This document shows, in pieces, positions 12,903 through 25,848 of a stretch of DNA of 64,000 nt. The DNA comes from Telopea speciosissima (Eukaryota > Streptophyta > Magnoliopsida > Proteales > Proteaceae): assembly GCF_018873765.1 (NCBI RefSeq), contig NC_057922.1, positions 16,071,563 to 16,135,562 of the forward strand, written 5' to 3'. Each line of letters opens with the position of its first letter. The stretch's first letter is position 1. Both the position numbers and the translations under genes were made by a program. Below the pieces are notes generated by a model, which ran no database searches, was not told where the DNA came from, and saw only the letters and a list, made by a program, of their open reading frames with translations.

Positions 12903-13129
12903 GAAGTTTTCCTACATCAGTGGTTGAAGGATCACCCACCATCCTAGGGTCATTAAACATCCCCTATCGGGCGAGATGGATATCTCAGGTCGTGTGTGAT
13001 ACCCTCTTACATCCATCTGACCGAAGAAAAACTCAGTCTAGTGAATTTTTTCCAACCCCTAAGAAAGAGCTCTGAGTGAAAGGTCTGTCAGGTAAAATTG
13101 GAAATTATGACAAAAAATTATGATATATA

Positions 13130-13410
13130 ACATGGTTGAGGGATCGAATCTTTGTACTACCATGTGAGAATGTGAGAACCAATGTCGACGGATCTTATCC
13201 CTTCCTCGAAAGAAGGGGAAACGATAAGGGGTATGAGTCACCATCTAGATTAGGGTCTAAGACCTGGCAATTAGACTCCATGTATGACTCTAATATGGAT
13301 TGGTCAAACCATAGATTAGGTACGGCGTTAGGTTACTATTCAAGGAAGGTGTTAGCTAGATACCCTGGTCTACCTGGTTTATCAACTGGCCTTCTTAGAA
13401 GATTGATGCT
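13130..13410. repeat. LTR-like repeat segment
   Basis: GAGTCACCATCTAG, AGGGTCTAAGACC and GGAAGGTGTTAGCTAG in this order resemble a motif series common in plant LTR elements (gagtcgccac, ggtgttaggcaccc). The 92-codon frame here is probably a by-product. Confidence 0.35.
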
Positions 13411-14099
13411 ATGATATGATATGGATGCTAAAAATAATAATGTATAACGAATACGATAAACTGAAAATAAAGAAAGAAGAAGATTGTGACCATTACCTTC
13501 AGATATGCGTTGCAAAATAATGTTAGAAACATGCATACTATTGATCGAAGGATCCGTGCATGTCTCTGTGTTTTAGTGATGAAACAACTTGAATGATAAT
13601 ACTTTGATTACTAATATGTGTGTTGAATGTAAAAATTTATATAATCTCATGTTAGAAAGATATCAAAGAAGAGTATATGTTGAAGAAATTAACATTTAAG
13701 AATTGTGGAGCAAAAGAAGAATGGTTGTCTCATGCAAGGACTGTAGATCGAGTCTTCAAGTCAAGATGGAAGAACATGGTCTTAAAGCATCATAAAGAGA
13801 AGACACCATTAGTATAATTTTTTTTTTTTTTTTTTTTAACTATGTGTATTATCTTTCAATTAACTTTGAAGCCCTCTAAAAGCCATTAACGACTTAAACT
13901 AGAAATACTTTTAATTTGGAATGGTTTTAATTTATTATTATTATTTTTTTTATTTTTTTTTTTTTGGCGTCATTATACGATGTGGATCACAGGGCACAAG
14001 TCCGCATCAAATTAGTGATGTGGAAAAGGGAAGAAATGTGACTTAAAACTGTTAAAGAAACTATCCACGACACAAGTACATATATCAGTTAAAAACACT

Positions 14100-14143
14100 G
14101 TGAATATATTTTGTTTTTATTTATTTATTTATTATTATTATGA

Positions 14144-14187
<44 letters not shown>

Positions 14188-14205
14188 GAAGAAGAAGAAG
14201 AAGAA
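14100..14205. repeat. Compound microsatellite (ATTT)n (ATT)n (GAA)n
   Basis: ATTT repeats, then about 16 ATT units and about six GAA units. It yields a meaningless poly-Ile/poly-Glu frame. Confidence 0.9.
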
Positions 14206-14309
14206 GAGTTAATGTTCCAAATGGTTGGATTTGATAAAGTTCAAAAGATGCTAAGTCATAGTAAATCTGATCCCATTGTGGTTGTTTTTATTGTTGGAGA
14301 ATGTAAAAT

Positions 14310-14352
14310 CAACTTAAAATGCATTCCAAGAATGTATACCAAACACAGCCCT
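14310..14352. repeat. Terminal repeat of a Harbinger-like MITE
   Basis: Reversed, this reads GGGCTGTGTTTGGTATACAT then TCTTGGAATGC, nearly the same as the left end of the element at 8327. No partner end was found upstream. Confidence 0.5.
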
Positions 14353-14521
14353 AATTTGTAAGTTGTTTCAACCCACAGCAGCATATAATAGATTATATGG
14401 ATAGGATTCTTTGAGCAAGTGACATAAAGAGCATACCAATATGAAGACGATCGAACGGTTTCATAAATAGAGGGTAGAAAGATCACTTCATGTGTGTGTG
14501 TGAATTTTTCCCTAAATTAAA

Positions 14522-14690
14522 ATAGGGAAGAAGAAAGTTGCCCGATCGTGTGGTCTGTGCACCAGTGAAGGGACCAATAGGAGTGCCTGTAGGGGCATCG
14601 CTTGGGGGGATTTTACTTTTGTAATAGGGGTAGGATGGTCATTTCAGAGTCCGTGTTTGGGTGTAAACTGCACACAACTTAAAAAATACC
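14522..14690. repeat. High-copy MITE family, decayed copy
   Basis: Contains the core ccaataggagtgcctgtaggggcatcg, ggatggtcatttcag and tgtttgggtgtaaactgcac. Confidence 0.5.
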
Positions 14691-14759
14691 ATTGACCTTT
14701 AATATATAATAACAAGGATTAATGATATTTTTTTATTTTTTCGCAACTTTTAAATGTTT

Positions 14760-14925
14760 ATTTGACTTATAAATAAGCATAGGGCAAGAGATCAATGAGA
14801 GTGTGCGTAAGGACATCAACATAGATGAGATTTTTTATTTCACAAGGGGTGAGATAGTAATTTCACGTACTCTTGTGTTTTAGCACATGATCTACACGAC
14901 CAGACATCATACTTTTTCCCATATG
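14760..14925. repeat. High-copy MITE family, decayed copy
   Basis: Contains caatgagagtgtgcgtaagg, acatcaacatagatgag, agtaatttcacg and ctacacgaccagaca. Confidence 0.5.
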
Positions 14926-15321
14926 CATATTAAACTTTGCAAAGTTCGCTAACCCTTATTTACAAAATATCTTTTTTTTTTTTTTAATTATTTTACTTCT
15001 AATCCCCATCTGTATTTTAAAAAGTGACTCAATTATTTATATCCATATGTTTTCTTGTCGTGGATGGTTATTGAAATGAATGTGAGAATGGCCAAATTTT
15101 GAAAAGATTTGAAAGTCTTTTCAAGTATTTTTGGTGGAAACATACAAGGGATATGATTAGGTTCTTGTGGCACCATAACAAGTAATAAATTGAACACATA
15201 AATCTTTGGAGACCTTTGTAAGATCTACTTACATGTGCATTCTGAAGATCTTCCATAAATCACTTTACGAGGAAAATGCCTATTAAAAGTCCCCATTAAG
15301 AAAAAGAAGCCTTTCTTTCTT

Positions 15322-15352
<31 letters not shown>

Positions 15353-16065
15353 TTCAAAATAAATAAATAAATAAATAAAATTACACTGTTATCAAAACCT
15401 AAAAGATATAGTTTAAACGACAGACTTTTCCTCAAGTTATGGTGAACTTGTCTTTCATTGTGTTTGAATAGATGTTGTGAAACTGTGAAAGATAATAATG
15501 ACGGTAGATTTATGGTTGTTTACTTTACGTGTGTGAAGGAAAATTGGAAAATTTTCTCCTAATTAAAATTTTTTAAAATCCTCAATAAAACCAACCATAT
15601 AATGTACAAAAGAAACTTTTATTTGAATTTAATGCCATACATTGCAATTGGATCTTCTATATCAACCTATCAACTTTAGTACCTAATCATTAAACCCACT
15701 AAAAAGAAGTATTGTTATAGGAAGGATGTAATAGGGCATAGATCATTTATGTATCATATAGGATGTGAAATATGATTGACATATCTCTTTTTATATCTCA
15801 TTTATAATGGGTCTCGCAAGGATATTTTTGGGGGGACAAGTTTTAATGAGATACATTGAAAATATGTTTAATAGATATGTACTGCGAGCTAACACCCACT
15901 GTGTGTTTCTCTCTTCCTCTGCTTTGAAATGACCCTCTACCCCTCCTGTATGATGCCTAGTTCGTACTCCCATTAGTGCCACCTGCTAGTTTACTGTACA
16001 TAGATGGTGTACCTATCCATCTCCCAATATGTTTTATCCGAAAAGATGTATTTTCTTAGGACAAA

Positions 16066-16135
16066 GTATTCCTCCACCCATAGAGATGGTTCATTCACCA
16101 TCCTAGGGTTCACAAACCCCAATAGGGTTTTAGTG
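16066..16135. repeat. Partial copy of the CTCCACCCATAGAGG MITE
   Basis: Left-end sequence aaagtattcctccacccata and ccatcctagggttca only; the right end is missing. A further diverged relative lies at 12903-13038 (gaagttttcctaca, ccaccatcctaggg, gaaaaactcagtc). Confidence 0.5.
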
Positions 16136-16724
16136 ACAAGTCTAAGAGCAAGACCCAAGATATAAGTATAAAAGGAGAGAGAGAGAGAGAAACACTAGTA
16201 ATTGTTTATTGTTGTTCGAATGAATGAAATCTTGCTTACTAAGGAAAATAAAGAAAAGCACAACAAAGAAAAGATAGGTTTAGTCATATTAAACATAGAC
16301 TTTTACCACCTAACACTGAGATATTTCATATCTTATGAAATTTTCTTGAAGGTCTAGTAAAATTAATGTAACAATTCAAGTAAATACATAGGAAAACTAC
16401 ATGGTTAGAATCACATTTAGAGATGATCAAAGGCATTTTCTTTTTGGAAAGGAATAAAATTATAATTTGGACAATCTTGGAACACCAACATGAAAACGAT
16501 ATTTTGTTTGCAAAATATTGAGAGGTTTGGGAATTTATAACCCAAAAATTTCTTTTAGGCTAAAACTTGGCGTGTAATTAAATAAAGGACCTTAGGTTCT
16601 ACCAATCCACAAACATTGCGTCTCATTAAACTTGACATGTAGTAGATATTGGACCGAGATGAAAAGCCATTCCAATTTATGCAGTGTATAAATAAGAGCC
16701 AATCAAAATTCAAAATATCATAGG

Positions 16725-16890
16725 TGTTCTTTGTGGGAGAGCATGGCCCAACATGGGAGCTAATGAGAACGTGCACAATGACATCATGGGGGTGGAATTT
16801 CCACCTTTCATGAGGAGCGGGGCAATCATTTCGCCCCCCCCCCCCTTGGCTGGGCATGGGTGGTACACCCACCCTACCCTTACACCACAC
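16725..16890. repeat. High-copy MITE family, copy with a C homopolymer
   Basis: Contains ctaatgagaacgtgcacaatg, tttcatgaggagcggggcaatcatttcg and a run of C near 16836-16849, followed by ggctgggcatgggtgg. Confidence 0.55.
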
Positions 16891-17948
16891 CACATGAACT
16901 TTCTTTCTTTATTTATTTTTGGTAAGTTTCTTCTAATACTTATGATTTTATGATCTGCAAATAATACAAAATATTTTGGATCTTTCAAAATTGTTTTAGC
17001 TCCTGTGTCCACCAGAAGGGAAAAGATCTGAGAGTAGATTCATAGAGTGTTTGCTTATGCCATGAGGGGGATTGATGGCTCTATATATATCATTCGGTAA
17101 TTAATTAAAGACAATAGTGATTTTCTGAAGAGTCCACCAATCAATCAAATCTCAAATGGCCATCAGCATTGTATTCTTTAGCCCCACTTTAGGTAAAACC
17201 TATTTTAAGTTGTACACAAAATTTGACACTAAAAGCTTTTGTTCTTCCCATTTTACCAAATTTATTTGCAAGAGATACTGACCATAAAGCTGCCTTACAT
17301 TGGAGAAAGGGATAAAAAAAAATTTATTACTTTTAAGTTGATTTCAGTCATTCTTTGTTTCTTCCTAAGCATGAGATCTTCTATGATTTGCATGGCCCGA
17401 TCAAACCACAATTAATGGAGAAGATTCTCATTTCTAGTAAGGTAAGGATGGGACCCACTATGCTTATAAGTCAAGGCAACCAAACATAGTAACCCTCGAT
17501 CGTCTCATACGCAAACATTTAATGGTGGATCATCTTTAAATCTGTATAAATGAAAAAGATTGCCTACTGCTTCTTCATATTTTGTTCAAAAAGGTAAATT
17601 AATCTCATTCAAAAAAGTTATTTGTGCTTCAATTTATATGGGTACATGTACTGTTAAAGGGTGGTAGGTGGATCACCTTTGAACCCTTTTGGAAGTTCTT
17701 ATTTTAATGCTCATGCTTATGAGGTCTCATGCTCTTGTACGGGTGTGTATGTTTGTGGTCCCATTAGCTAGGTATATAATAGATCATCATGTTTCTGTAA
17801 TCGTCGTTTTTAGTGATTCTCACTTTGGCGGTAGATAGTCTTTTTCAAGTATCTTTACTCTGCTCCAAGGTGTTTACCTAACAACAAGTACGATTTCACT
17901 CTACTCCAGGTAGTCCTTTTCTTGACTCAAACCTATGACATGAAGGCT
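16891..17948. other. Intergenic DNA, nothing recognised
   Basis: AT-rich, many stops in all frames, no repeat ends visible except the primer-binding site at its right border. Confidence 0.5.
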
Positions 17949-18130
17949 GGCTCTGATACCAAATGTTAGATCCGTATGCCAAAAACTTTAGAGTTGATAG
18001 AACGCGTTAAATCAAGTCCTTTAACCGATCCCGTACTAGGCTAACCCAATCTAGCGTCTATATACTAGAACAAGCCCTATTAGACAGATTAAAATCCTCT
18101 CCAATTCTTTAATCTGGCAGTGATGGGCAG
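17949..18130 (-). mobile_element. LTR retrotransposon end with initiator-tRNA primer-binding site
   Basis: On the minus strand TGGTATCAGAGCC (17949-17961) is the standard primer-binding site complementary to initiator tRNA-Met. It follows, after two bases, an LTR that ends ...CTAACA (17964 on the plus strand). The LTR segment matches 29760-29870 in the opposite orientation. No internal protein domain remains. Confidence 0.7.
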
Positions 18131-18856
18131 TGCCACCTTCACAGCGCAACACCTGGCACAAACTGATCGTGTAGTACAGATTGCTTTGCACCATTTCATG
18201 AAGCCCAACCCATTTTGGCAACCGGATCCTCTTAGCCCGGTTAGAATGTAAACCCCAAAAAAAAAGAAAAAAAAAAAGAGAGAGAGAGAAGAAACCCTTT
18301 CAAATCATCAGATTTCCTTCTCTTGGTTCATAAACCCAAAAGAGTATTTATGAAAGCAAAAAGGATAGGCATTGGCACTTGAAATGTACGTGTAGAGGAT
18401 CTCAACTCATAACAAACCATCACGACGTACATGCGTCAACAATGGAATGAAATGAACATTAGAGCAAAATAAAAGGAATGCGAAGACCAGAAGACATATC
18501 TAATGCAAGAGAGGTGATTGAATATTTGACTACGAAGAGAGACTTTTTCTTTTGTGATTGCCGTGTTGCAGTGACATTTTAGATGTTAAAGTTGGTTAAG
18601 ATCTCATCTGATCTTTTCAAGCGATTGTCCAAAGGTAGAAAGAAAGTTATTCTTGATATTGCTGTTAGGGAATGGTGATATCTTTGAATAAGAAAATTTT
18701 TCTTGGCTTTGATGGATTGAATTGTATTTTTTGTTTGTGTTTTTAATAAAATCCATATACCCAAACACAGAAATTAAAGAAAATGTGACATCCTCTATCA
18801 TGAAATTCTTTTTTCAAAATTTACTAGTATATAAATAGAAACATCTAAATTTTTTT

Positions 18857-18994
18857 GGGGAGAATGTTCTCTGTGCCGTAGCACAAGCTACGTCCAGGCA
18901 CATGAGCCTGCCACTCAGGGGGGCAGGGTGGTCATTGCACCCACCCCCATGTGCCTGGGTGTAGCCTGTGCTGCGGCACAGAGAACAGCGCCCC
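18857..18994. repeat. Near-perfect hairpin MITE, 138 bp
   Basis: The 48-base arms (18857-18904 and 18948-18994) differ at only a few positions. Each includes TTCTCTGTGCCG and a CCAGGCACATG end. The 43-base loop carries the family core ggggcagggtggtcatt. Flanked by T runs, so a target duplication cannot be judged. Confidence 0.85.
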
Positions 18995-19741
18995 TTTTTC
19001 TGGGTAAGAATAGAAATCTTTAATTGAAAAGAAATTTTAATAGAGAAAGACCTGAAAGTCTAAAAAAAAAAGTAATACAATTAATTAAAGGCTAAAGACT
19101 ACATTAAAGGGATCCCAATAAAACAGGCAATGGGAGCAAATTTCTAGTTCATGATGAATGGTCAATCTTCTTTTTAAAAGCACTGCATATTTTGGTCACC
19201 TGCTTCAAGCCTAAGAACTCTTAATCTCTGGCTCCAATAGGCTTCTCCATGAAGAAGAAGTCTACTTAATATTTCTATCAACTAGAACTTTTTTAATTAT
19301 GACTTAAATAGAAATCTCCAACACTTAATAGCTAGCTAGTAATAATTTCAAATTGGTTTAGGATACTATTAGTTATTATAATATCATATCCCTTAAACAT
19401 TTTCAATCAAGGGAAAAACTACAGATCACCTAGGTGGATGATCTTCTGAAATTGCAACGACTACAATTGCAACCCCTAGTCGTCCCATGCACCTTTTTCA
19501 TAGTCCTACATTTTTTTTCAATGGTTTATTTTGTCATGCGAGTAGGGGAACTTGGGATCGTATTCTATTTTTCATATTTTTTAAGGTAGAAGTTTTCATG
19601 GACGACCGTGCATATACACTAGGTAATAAATGCAGATAGATTAACATAAATGTTCATCTAAAATAACATAAACACCCCTAACTCCCCTATTGAATGGAGT
19701 TGATAGGCGAATCTCACGGGTTCGGTAACATATAAAAAAAA

Positions 19742-21172
19742 GGGAAATTTTCGATGACACCCCCTCCGTTGGACCGTGGAATTAATGTTATCCTATTAAG
19801 TCCCAATATATCAATATGAGCCCAAAAACTAACGGAAATCTTTGAACTGTTAATTAGTGATGTGAGCAGGTTAGATTTTTTTATAAGACTGTTTTGCCCT
19901 TCTCCTTAAAACAAGTGAACCAAGTCATCTGACCAAAATGCCCTCTATCTTCATCAAATCGTTTCCCCCAAACCTGCAACTCATCTTCCCAAACCTGCAA
20001 ATGGATTCAGATTTAGGTAAAAAAAATTCAAATGGATCTTCCCAAGAACTCATGCTCGCCTTTGATCGAAAGGAAGAAGAAATTGAATCGAACCAAGAAG
20101 AAGGGTTTCCCTTTGCTCTCTTCTGATTTCTCTAATTTTTTTTTTCAACATTCATCTTAAAATCGTTTAGGGTTTGATTCAACATGGAAGAAATGGAAAG
20201 ATGGGAATCAACACTTGTGCCTGGATACTTTGGAGTTAAATCGCCGCCAACTGCGGCTTCACCCGACGGTGCTCCGGTTTTCAAAAACCACGGCAAACAA
20301 CAATGAAACTTCGGTCGGTGCCCATTTGCGGGAAAAACAACCCAAAAAAATACCCATTCTTCCAAATTCGGTTACCTAACCCACCCTATGACTTGCAGAA
20401 TTTGTTTTTTTTTTTAAATCTGCAGGTTACCTGAGAGGCCGGCGACCGCAACAAAACTGGTAAAGGGGAAGCCCGGCTGGGGCTGGCCCATGAGAGCATC
20501 ACGGTTATGGCAGCCTGGCTGCCCAGTTTTTTTTTTTTTTTTTTTTTAAATCTAAACAGTTACAGGTTACCGGAGAGAGATATTCACTCCGGCAACCATC
20601 TCTGTCGCTGCCCTTTAACCAATCACCTTGCTGTCCGTTTCTGCAGGTTTTTTTTATTAAAGCGATCACAGGTCACAGGAGGGAGGACGACCTCACCCCG
20701 GTAGCCACCATTGCCAGTCTCCCTGTCCCTTAATGGCATCCATGACTGCCTTCGTAGATTTTTTATTTATTTATACCCAGACAAACAAATGGCTACTGAT
20801 TTATTGGAGGGTAAATACGACAGAGGCATGGAGTCGGGGACGACAGCTGCCGGAGCGAAATGCAGGTCAGGGAGGGAATGGGGTTTCGAGAGGAAGAGTG
20901 GATTCCCAAATTTATGTTTTATTCCAAATCAACACGTAAGATTTATTTGTTCAGATCCAATGGTCCAAAAGACACCCTTGAAAACCCCAACCCTTTTTTC
21001 TATTTTATCATTTGTTTTTTAATATTTTAGTGTAGAGGGTAGTTTAGTTATTTCCATTACACACACTTAACCCCGTTTGTTTTTGGGTCCAAATTGATAT
21101 ATAGGCACTTCATAGCGTGGCATTAATTCCACGGTCCAACTGAGGGGGGGGGGGGGTCGTTGAAAATTTCCC
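19742..21172. mobile_element. Mutator-like non-autonomous element, 1.43 kb
   Basis: Terminal inverted repeats of about 95 bases start GGGAAATTTTC and include CGTTGGACCGTGGAATTAAT at the left; the right end in reverse reads GGGAAATTTTC, then TTGGACCGTGGAATTAAT. The element is flanked by TAAAAAAAA (19733-19741) and TAAAAAAAT (21173-21181), a 9-base duplication with one mismatch, which is the Mutator length. No transposase is present. The interior is unusually GC-rich and contains three imperfect copies of a unit with CAGGTTAC(C)GGAGAG-like cores (about 20420, 20560, 20645). No gene family is recognised in it. Confidence 0.75.
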
Positions 21173-21559
21173 TAAAAAAATGAGATTTTTTTTTTTTTTT
21201 TGTGAAGTTGCCAATGGATCGAACTACAACACATCAAAAAGGAGTCAACAACGATAAAAGAGCCAAGAAAGTTTGTTTCCACAAAAATGCATAGTTGATA
21301 TGTACCACCACAAGAATAATAAAACACTAATGTTAGGTAATAGCTAATAGGTATAAATAAGTTGATTTGATGTATCAAAATCACATGAGGTACTCATGGA
21401 TGTGTTTCACCTCATATGTTCATTATATTGGATGTGATCTCTAGGGCAACTAATATAGCAAGTTTTAAAAATCGGTGGAGATTTGGGTTGTGGTCCCTAG
21501 ATAGATTGAGCTGGACTCTCCCTATTTTCAGATTTTGGTCTTTTAATCTAAATCTTTTG

Positions 21560-21695
21560 TTCTCATTTGGATTTGGGAGAGGGATCTTTATCCCCTTCAG
21601 TTTCTTGCTTGGCCTAGTTTCCCAGTGCCTCTAACAGAAGGGGGGGTGGGGTGGAACTGGGCCGGACAGAAAATTGGAGGAGATAATTTTCCATT
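21560..21695. repeat. Partial copy of the 39390-type MITE
   Basis: Shares gtttcccagtgcctctaa, ggaactgggccgga and aattggaggagataatttt with the element at 39390-39570. The left arm is not clear. Confidence 0.45.
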
Positions 21696-23612
21696 GGGAG
21701 AGTACTCAATAATGTCTACAGTATTGGTACACATGTATAGACATACATAAGATGTGTGCTAATACAAAAGGGGGTATTTGATTGAATTAGAATTTAAAAT
21801 TTGATATGTGGGTAACCTAGACCATGGCCTCCAGCTCTACACAACTAACTCTACCCTCCACCCCCTTAAGCCCCCAGTCCCACACTCCCACCCTTGCCTC
21901 TATCATTTCTTAGTGATATTGCCAGACCAAAGCCGTGGTAGGTTCTCCTACATTTCTAAAGCTCAAAAACTTGAAATGGACTCCATTAATGCGACATATC
22001 CATCGTCACCACCTCAATTTCTTGACAAAACTTCTCCTTTGCATCCACAACCAAAAGAAGCTATAATATAACTTGCGATTGGAGCTTTGTCGAAATGCTC
22101 CCATTGAAGAGCATAAGCTAGGAGGATGACAGTGAGAAAAGAGGGTGGGGTGAGAAGAACGAGCGGAAGACGGGAGTTGGAATTGTCAGTGGCAAAGTGA
22201 AAATAATGAACACTCTTTGCGACAGTAAAAAGTTATCACTAATTACCATCTATAGATGCTGATGTACATGGGTTTAAATCCCCGAGATGCTAGTGTGTGC
22301 AGTCTCATTAGCTACCGCATGTGTGTGGCCCTTGCGATCCCCACAAAGAATGCTCTCACATTAAAAAATAGCAAGATCGAAGAAAGAGATAGACACAGGG
22401 ATGATAGCATACACATGTGTGCACACAAGTTGAGGTATTTTAGCATTAAAAATGTATTTTAACCCACGGAAAGAGAAAGTTTGCATCCCCACCCCCCTCC
22501 AATCATATTCGTATGTAAAATTATGAGAAATGTACTTTGAAAGTTTGGGGATTAGACAAAAAGATTTTCAAATTTCCCATCTCTGACCTTTTTCTTGTCT
22601 CCATTTGTGGAGTGTTAGCTTTTAAACACAGGGAGCATTTTACGGATTTACCCTCATCATTAAATAAAATCATGCTCGAATCGGCCGAGTTCCTTTATTG
22701 ACCTGGGCAAGTTGTAGAACCGATTCCAATCACAGAAGCGTGATGATTTACGATGCCGTCTGAAAAGAAGAGAAAGTTTGATAAAATCGAACGGCTCACG
22801 CGTAAACCGCGTAGCCATAAGTGGAACCTCACGCGCCAACGTGAAAAAGGAGGTCTTAAGATGAGGATGTAACACGTGGCAGACAAAGAGTGGGACCCGT
22901 ACTCAAGTGTGAAGGATAAAAGTTTGAAACACCGACTCCACCTCTCCGTTCAGAAGAAGGAAAAACTATTTGCACGGAGGCCCCCCTATTGAATGGGACA
23001 GGATTTGGGGACCCCATGGCTTTTAGAATAGAAGTTCTGGGGTGGTCCCACAAAAGATTTTCACTTTGTTGGGTTTCTCAGAGATTTTCAATTCTCGTGG
23101 GCCCCTACCCTTTCAACCTTTATTTATATCGTGTCTCCGTCCTTATTATTACAAAAGATTGATTCCCGTGCATTATAATTGATCTCAACTATAATTCTAA
23201 AGGTAGGCCCTCTTCCCTAAATACTTAATTATCACTTTACGTCTTTTATTTATAATATTTAATTATTAATGTACTAATCAAAGCTTATGATTTGGTAAAT
23301 TACAATCAGATACAGTGTTTTTTGGGAGCTAAAACGAAAAAAATGATACACCAGAACAGTAATTTAAAAATTAGAAAAATAAAACGGTTATGACGGTAGT
23401 TGAATTGATCCATAACGGCCAACAGACAACGGCTACTATCCCATCATGATAACCCCATTGTCACCTTTTGCTTAATCCTTTTAAGTATTGTTTAGTGTTT
23501 CCCATCCCAATGCACATTTTTTCCAAAATCAGCTAAGGGTTGAACCAAGTGGGCCGGTCTAGGTCTACCCGGTTCATCTTGTCATTGATGTCTTAGTAAT
23601 GAGCTCACAGCC
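21696..23612. other. Intergenic DNA with one GC-richer island
   Basis: 22680-23060 is GC-richer, has ACACGTGGC (about 22870) and overlapping antisense frames of 63-71 codons that match nothing I know. It may be a decayed promoter or gene end. The rest shows nothing. Confidence 0.4.
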
Positions 23613-23773
23613 TGGATTTTCATCCTCTCAAGTTCGGCCACACGTACTTAAGAATCCAAGTGTAAAAACATGAGCATTTGCGTCTTTTTATCTGCTCAAG
23701 TGTTGAGTGGCAGTTGGATTCTTAAGTGTAGTGCACTAGACAGTGCACCGCACTTGAGAGGATAAATTTGGCT
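23613..23773. repeat. Hairpin MITE
   Basis: CATCCTCTCAAGTTCGGC and CTTAAGAATCCAAGTG on the left are inverted against the right arm (GGATTCTTAAGTG, GCACTTGAGAGGATAAA). Confidence 0.65.
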
Positions 23774-24725
23774 TAGATGCTTCTAACCCTTGATTTATTG
23801 TCATCTTTGTCATATGGGTCATGGGTGTCGTGTTCAATTCTAGGTTTTGGAGGCAATGCATTCAATTTGAACTTTCCCTTCATAATGTAAGGTTATCCAA
23901 AGGTTTTAGGAGTTGGCATCTAATCAATCATATTGTCTGATCCATATCATATTGGTCGATACTAGTACTATATCAATATCTTTGAGGGAAAATACGTATT
24001 TATGGTATCGATTTTGAAGCTCACCAATACTCATTCCAATACTATGAACTAAAACCCTAGTTGTACATGAAGAATGTGCGATTTAGAGGATTTGGTACAC
24101 TAGAAGGATTGAAATTTTGTGCACAGGTGTATCGCAAGGTCCCTTCCTCACATGTTAGTTGTCACGGAAGGTATATGATTAAATTAAAGTCCAAATTTTG
24201 TCAAGGGACTGTTAATCCGTACTTTTTGAATTCCTAGATGTCCATATGATCAGTAAAATGCTACATCATCCTTATATGGTCAAACCTGAGTATGGGTTTT
24301 AAAGATATCTATCCAACTTGCTAGTCTTAAAAATCTTTTGCCTATAAACGCATGGTTAAAGATAAAATATTGTGGGCCATATGATTGAGATGTAAACCAC
24401 TATCCAAAAAACAATTAAGTTGTTAAAAAACAAAAAAAAAACCCCTTGGTGACTCAAGCATGGTTTATTTCTCCACCTTTGTTCTTATCCAAAAAATAAA
24501 AAAACACATTCTTTGTGGCTCAAAGGTGAGTTGTGTAGATTATTTTGATGGCCACCAAGAAAACCCTTACTCATCAAGGTTTTAGATGAGCTTCATGAGG
24601 TAATAGGCACTATCTTATTAGGCCTTTTGGTCGGAGTTAGGGTTGGATATTTGAAAACCTAATTCTGTCCTGATCCCATCATGGCTTATCATGTCTAAAC
24701 CTTTCCTCTCAAGTTCTTAATGAGT

Positions 24726-24850
24726 GTGGCTCCTCTCCAGTAACTCGAATGTACATATGGAGGAGCACTGCAGGGTCTAAACTATAAAGTTTTCCAGACC
24801 CCTTTGTTTCATTAGCATTTTTCAAGTGACTGGAGAGGATCCGTGGCCCT
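24726..24850. repeat. Short foldback element
   Basis: GGCTCCTCTCCAGTAACT is inverted against AGTGACTGGAGAGGATCC. The arm starts resemble those at 27131 and 57445. Confidence 0.5.
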
Positions 24851-25573
24851 CCCTTTGTATTCATCAAAGTCTGACTCATGTCCAATCCAATAAGCACCAC
24901 GTAGGAGTGGGCCAAACATATCCATTCAATCAACGCTAGTCGTCATTCATGTCTAGATATATTATTTTCCTGAATTTAAAAAAATTTATATTTGTTCTTT
25001 TTCTATGCTAGAGTCTAGCCCTCGATCATGAGGTTTTGAGTTCGAGACTTCTTGTTGTTTATCTCGTGTCTAGATACCCTCCATAAAAAAAAAACTTTGC
25101 CATAAATCATTTTCTAACCATTTTACCCTTGATCTGTACTGATCCATTAATACAAGATCACCTTAGAATCGGTATCACCAATAATCAATACCAATACGGA
25201 TTACATTGTTCCTATTTCGGTTCATTCTAAGGGTAGGCATGATGCTAGGTTGGACCGGCCAAAGGAATGGTTCATTGGTTCCCAAGATCAGCTGATTGAC
25301 CTAAGTAATTATAATTTTATAATAATTGAGAAAGCAAATCTTGTGGTAGTGATAAAAGGAGACACACGAGGTTGGTCATGCACAATAAAACATATTTTAA
25401 AAAAGTAAAATAATTAATGTTAAGTAGTAATCAACTTCTCTCTATCTTATAGTCTTCTTCTAAGTTCTATCCACCCAAATTTAAGTCTCTGATTAACAAG
25501 ACAAAATGAGAACAAAAGATCTACGATTTTCACATGTAATCTCTACGCACGCACGCACATACAAACACTCACA

Positions 25574-25574
25574 T

Positions 25575-25607
<33 letters not shown>
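25574..25607. repeat. (GA)n microsatellite followed by a G run
   Basis: GA repeats run directly into about nine G, about 330 bp upstream of the response-regulator ATG. Confidence 0.8.
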
Positions 25608-25848
25608 ACCCACAGGTGAGCATCAATCGTTGTACTGACGCCAACCAGAGAATCTAGAGGAGATCACAAGAAACGAAGAAAAGCAAAAACATTTTGCAGA
25701 AACTACAAGATTGCTTCTCACCTACTCAAAAACCCTACGTGAGTGAATAACATCTCAACTCCCCACCCAACCGAACCCATAAACCGCTCCACTTCTCTCT
25801 TCTTTCTTCTCATCTTTTCTTCTTCTTCTTCCACTGCTTAATGAAACT

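Noticed and set aside
14140-14361. 73-codon frame beginning with poly-isoleucine
   Set aside because: It is the ATT/GAA microsatellite translated.
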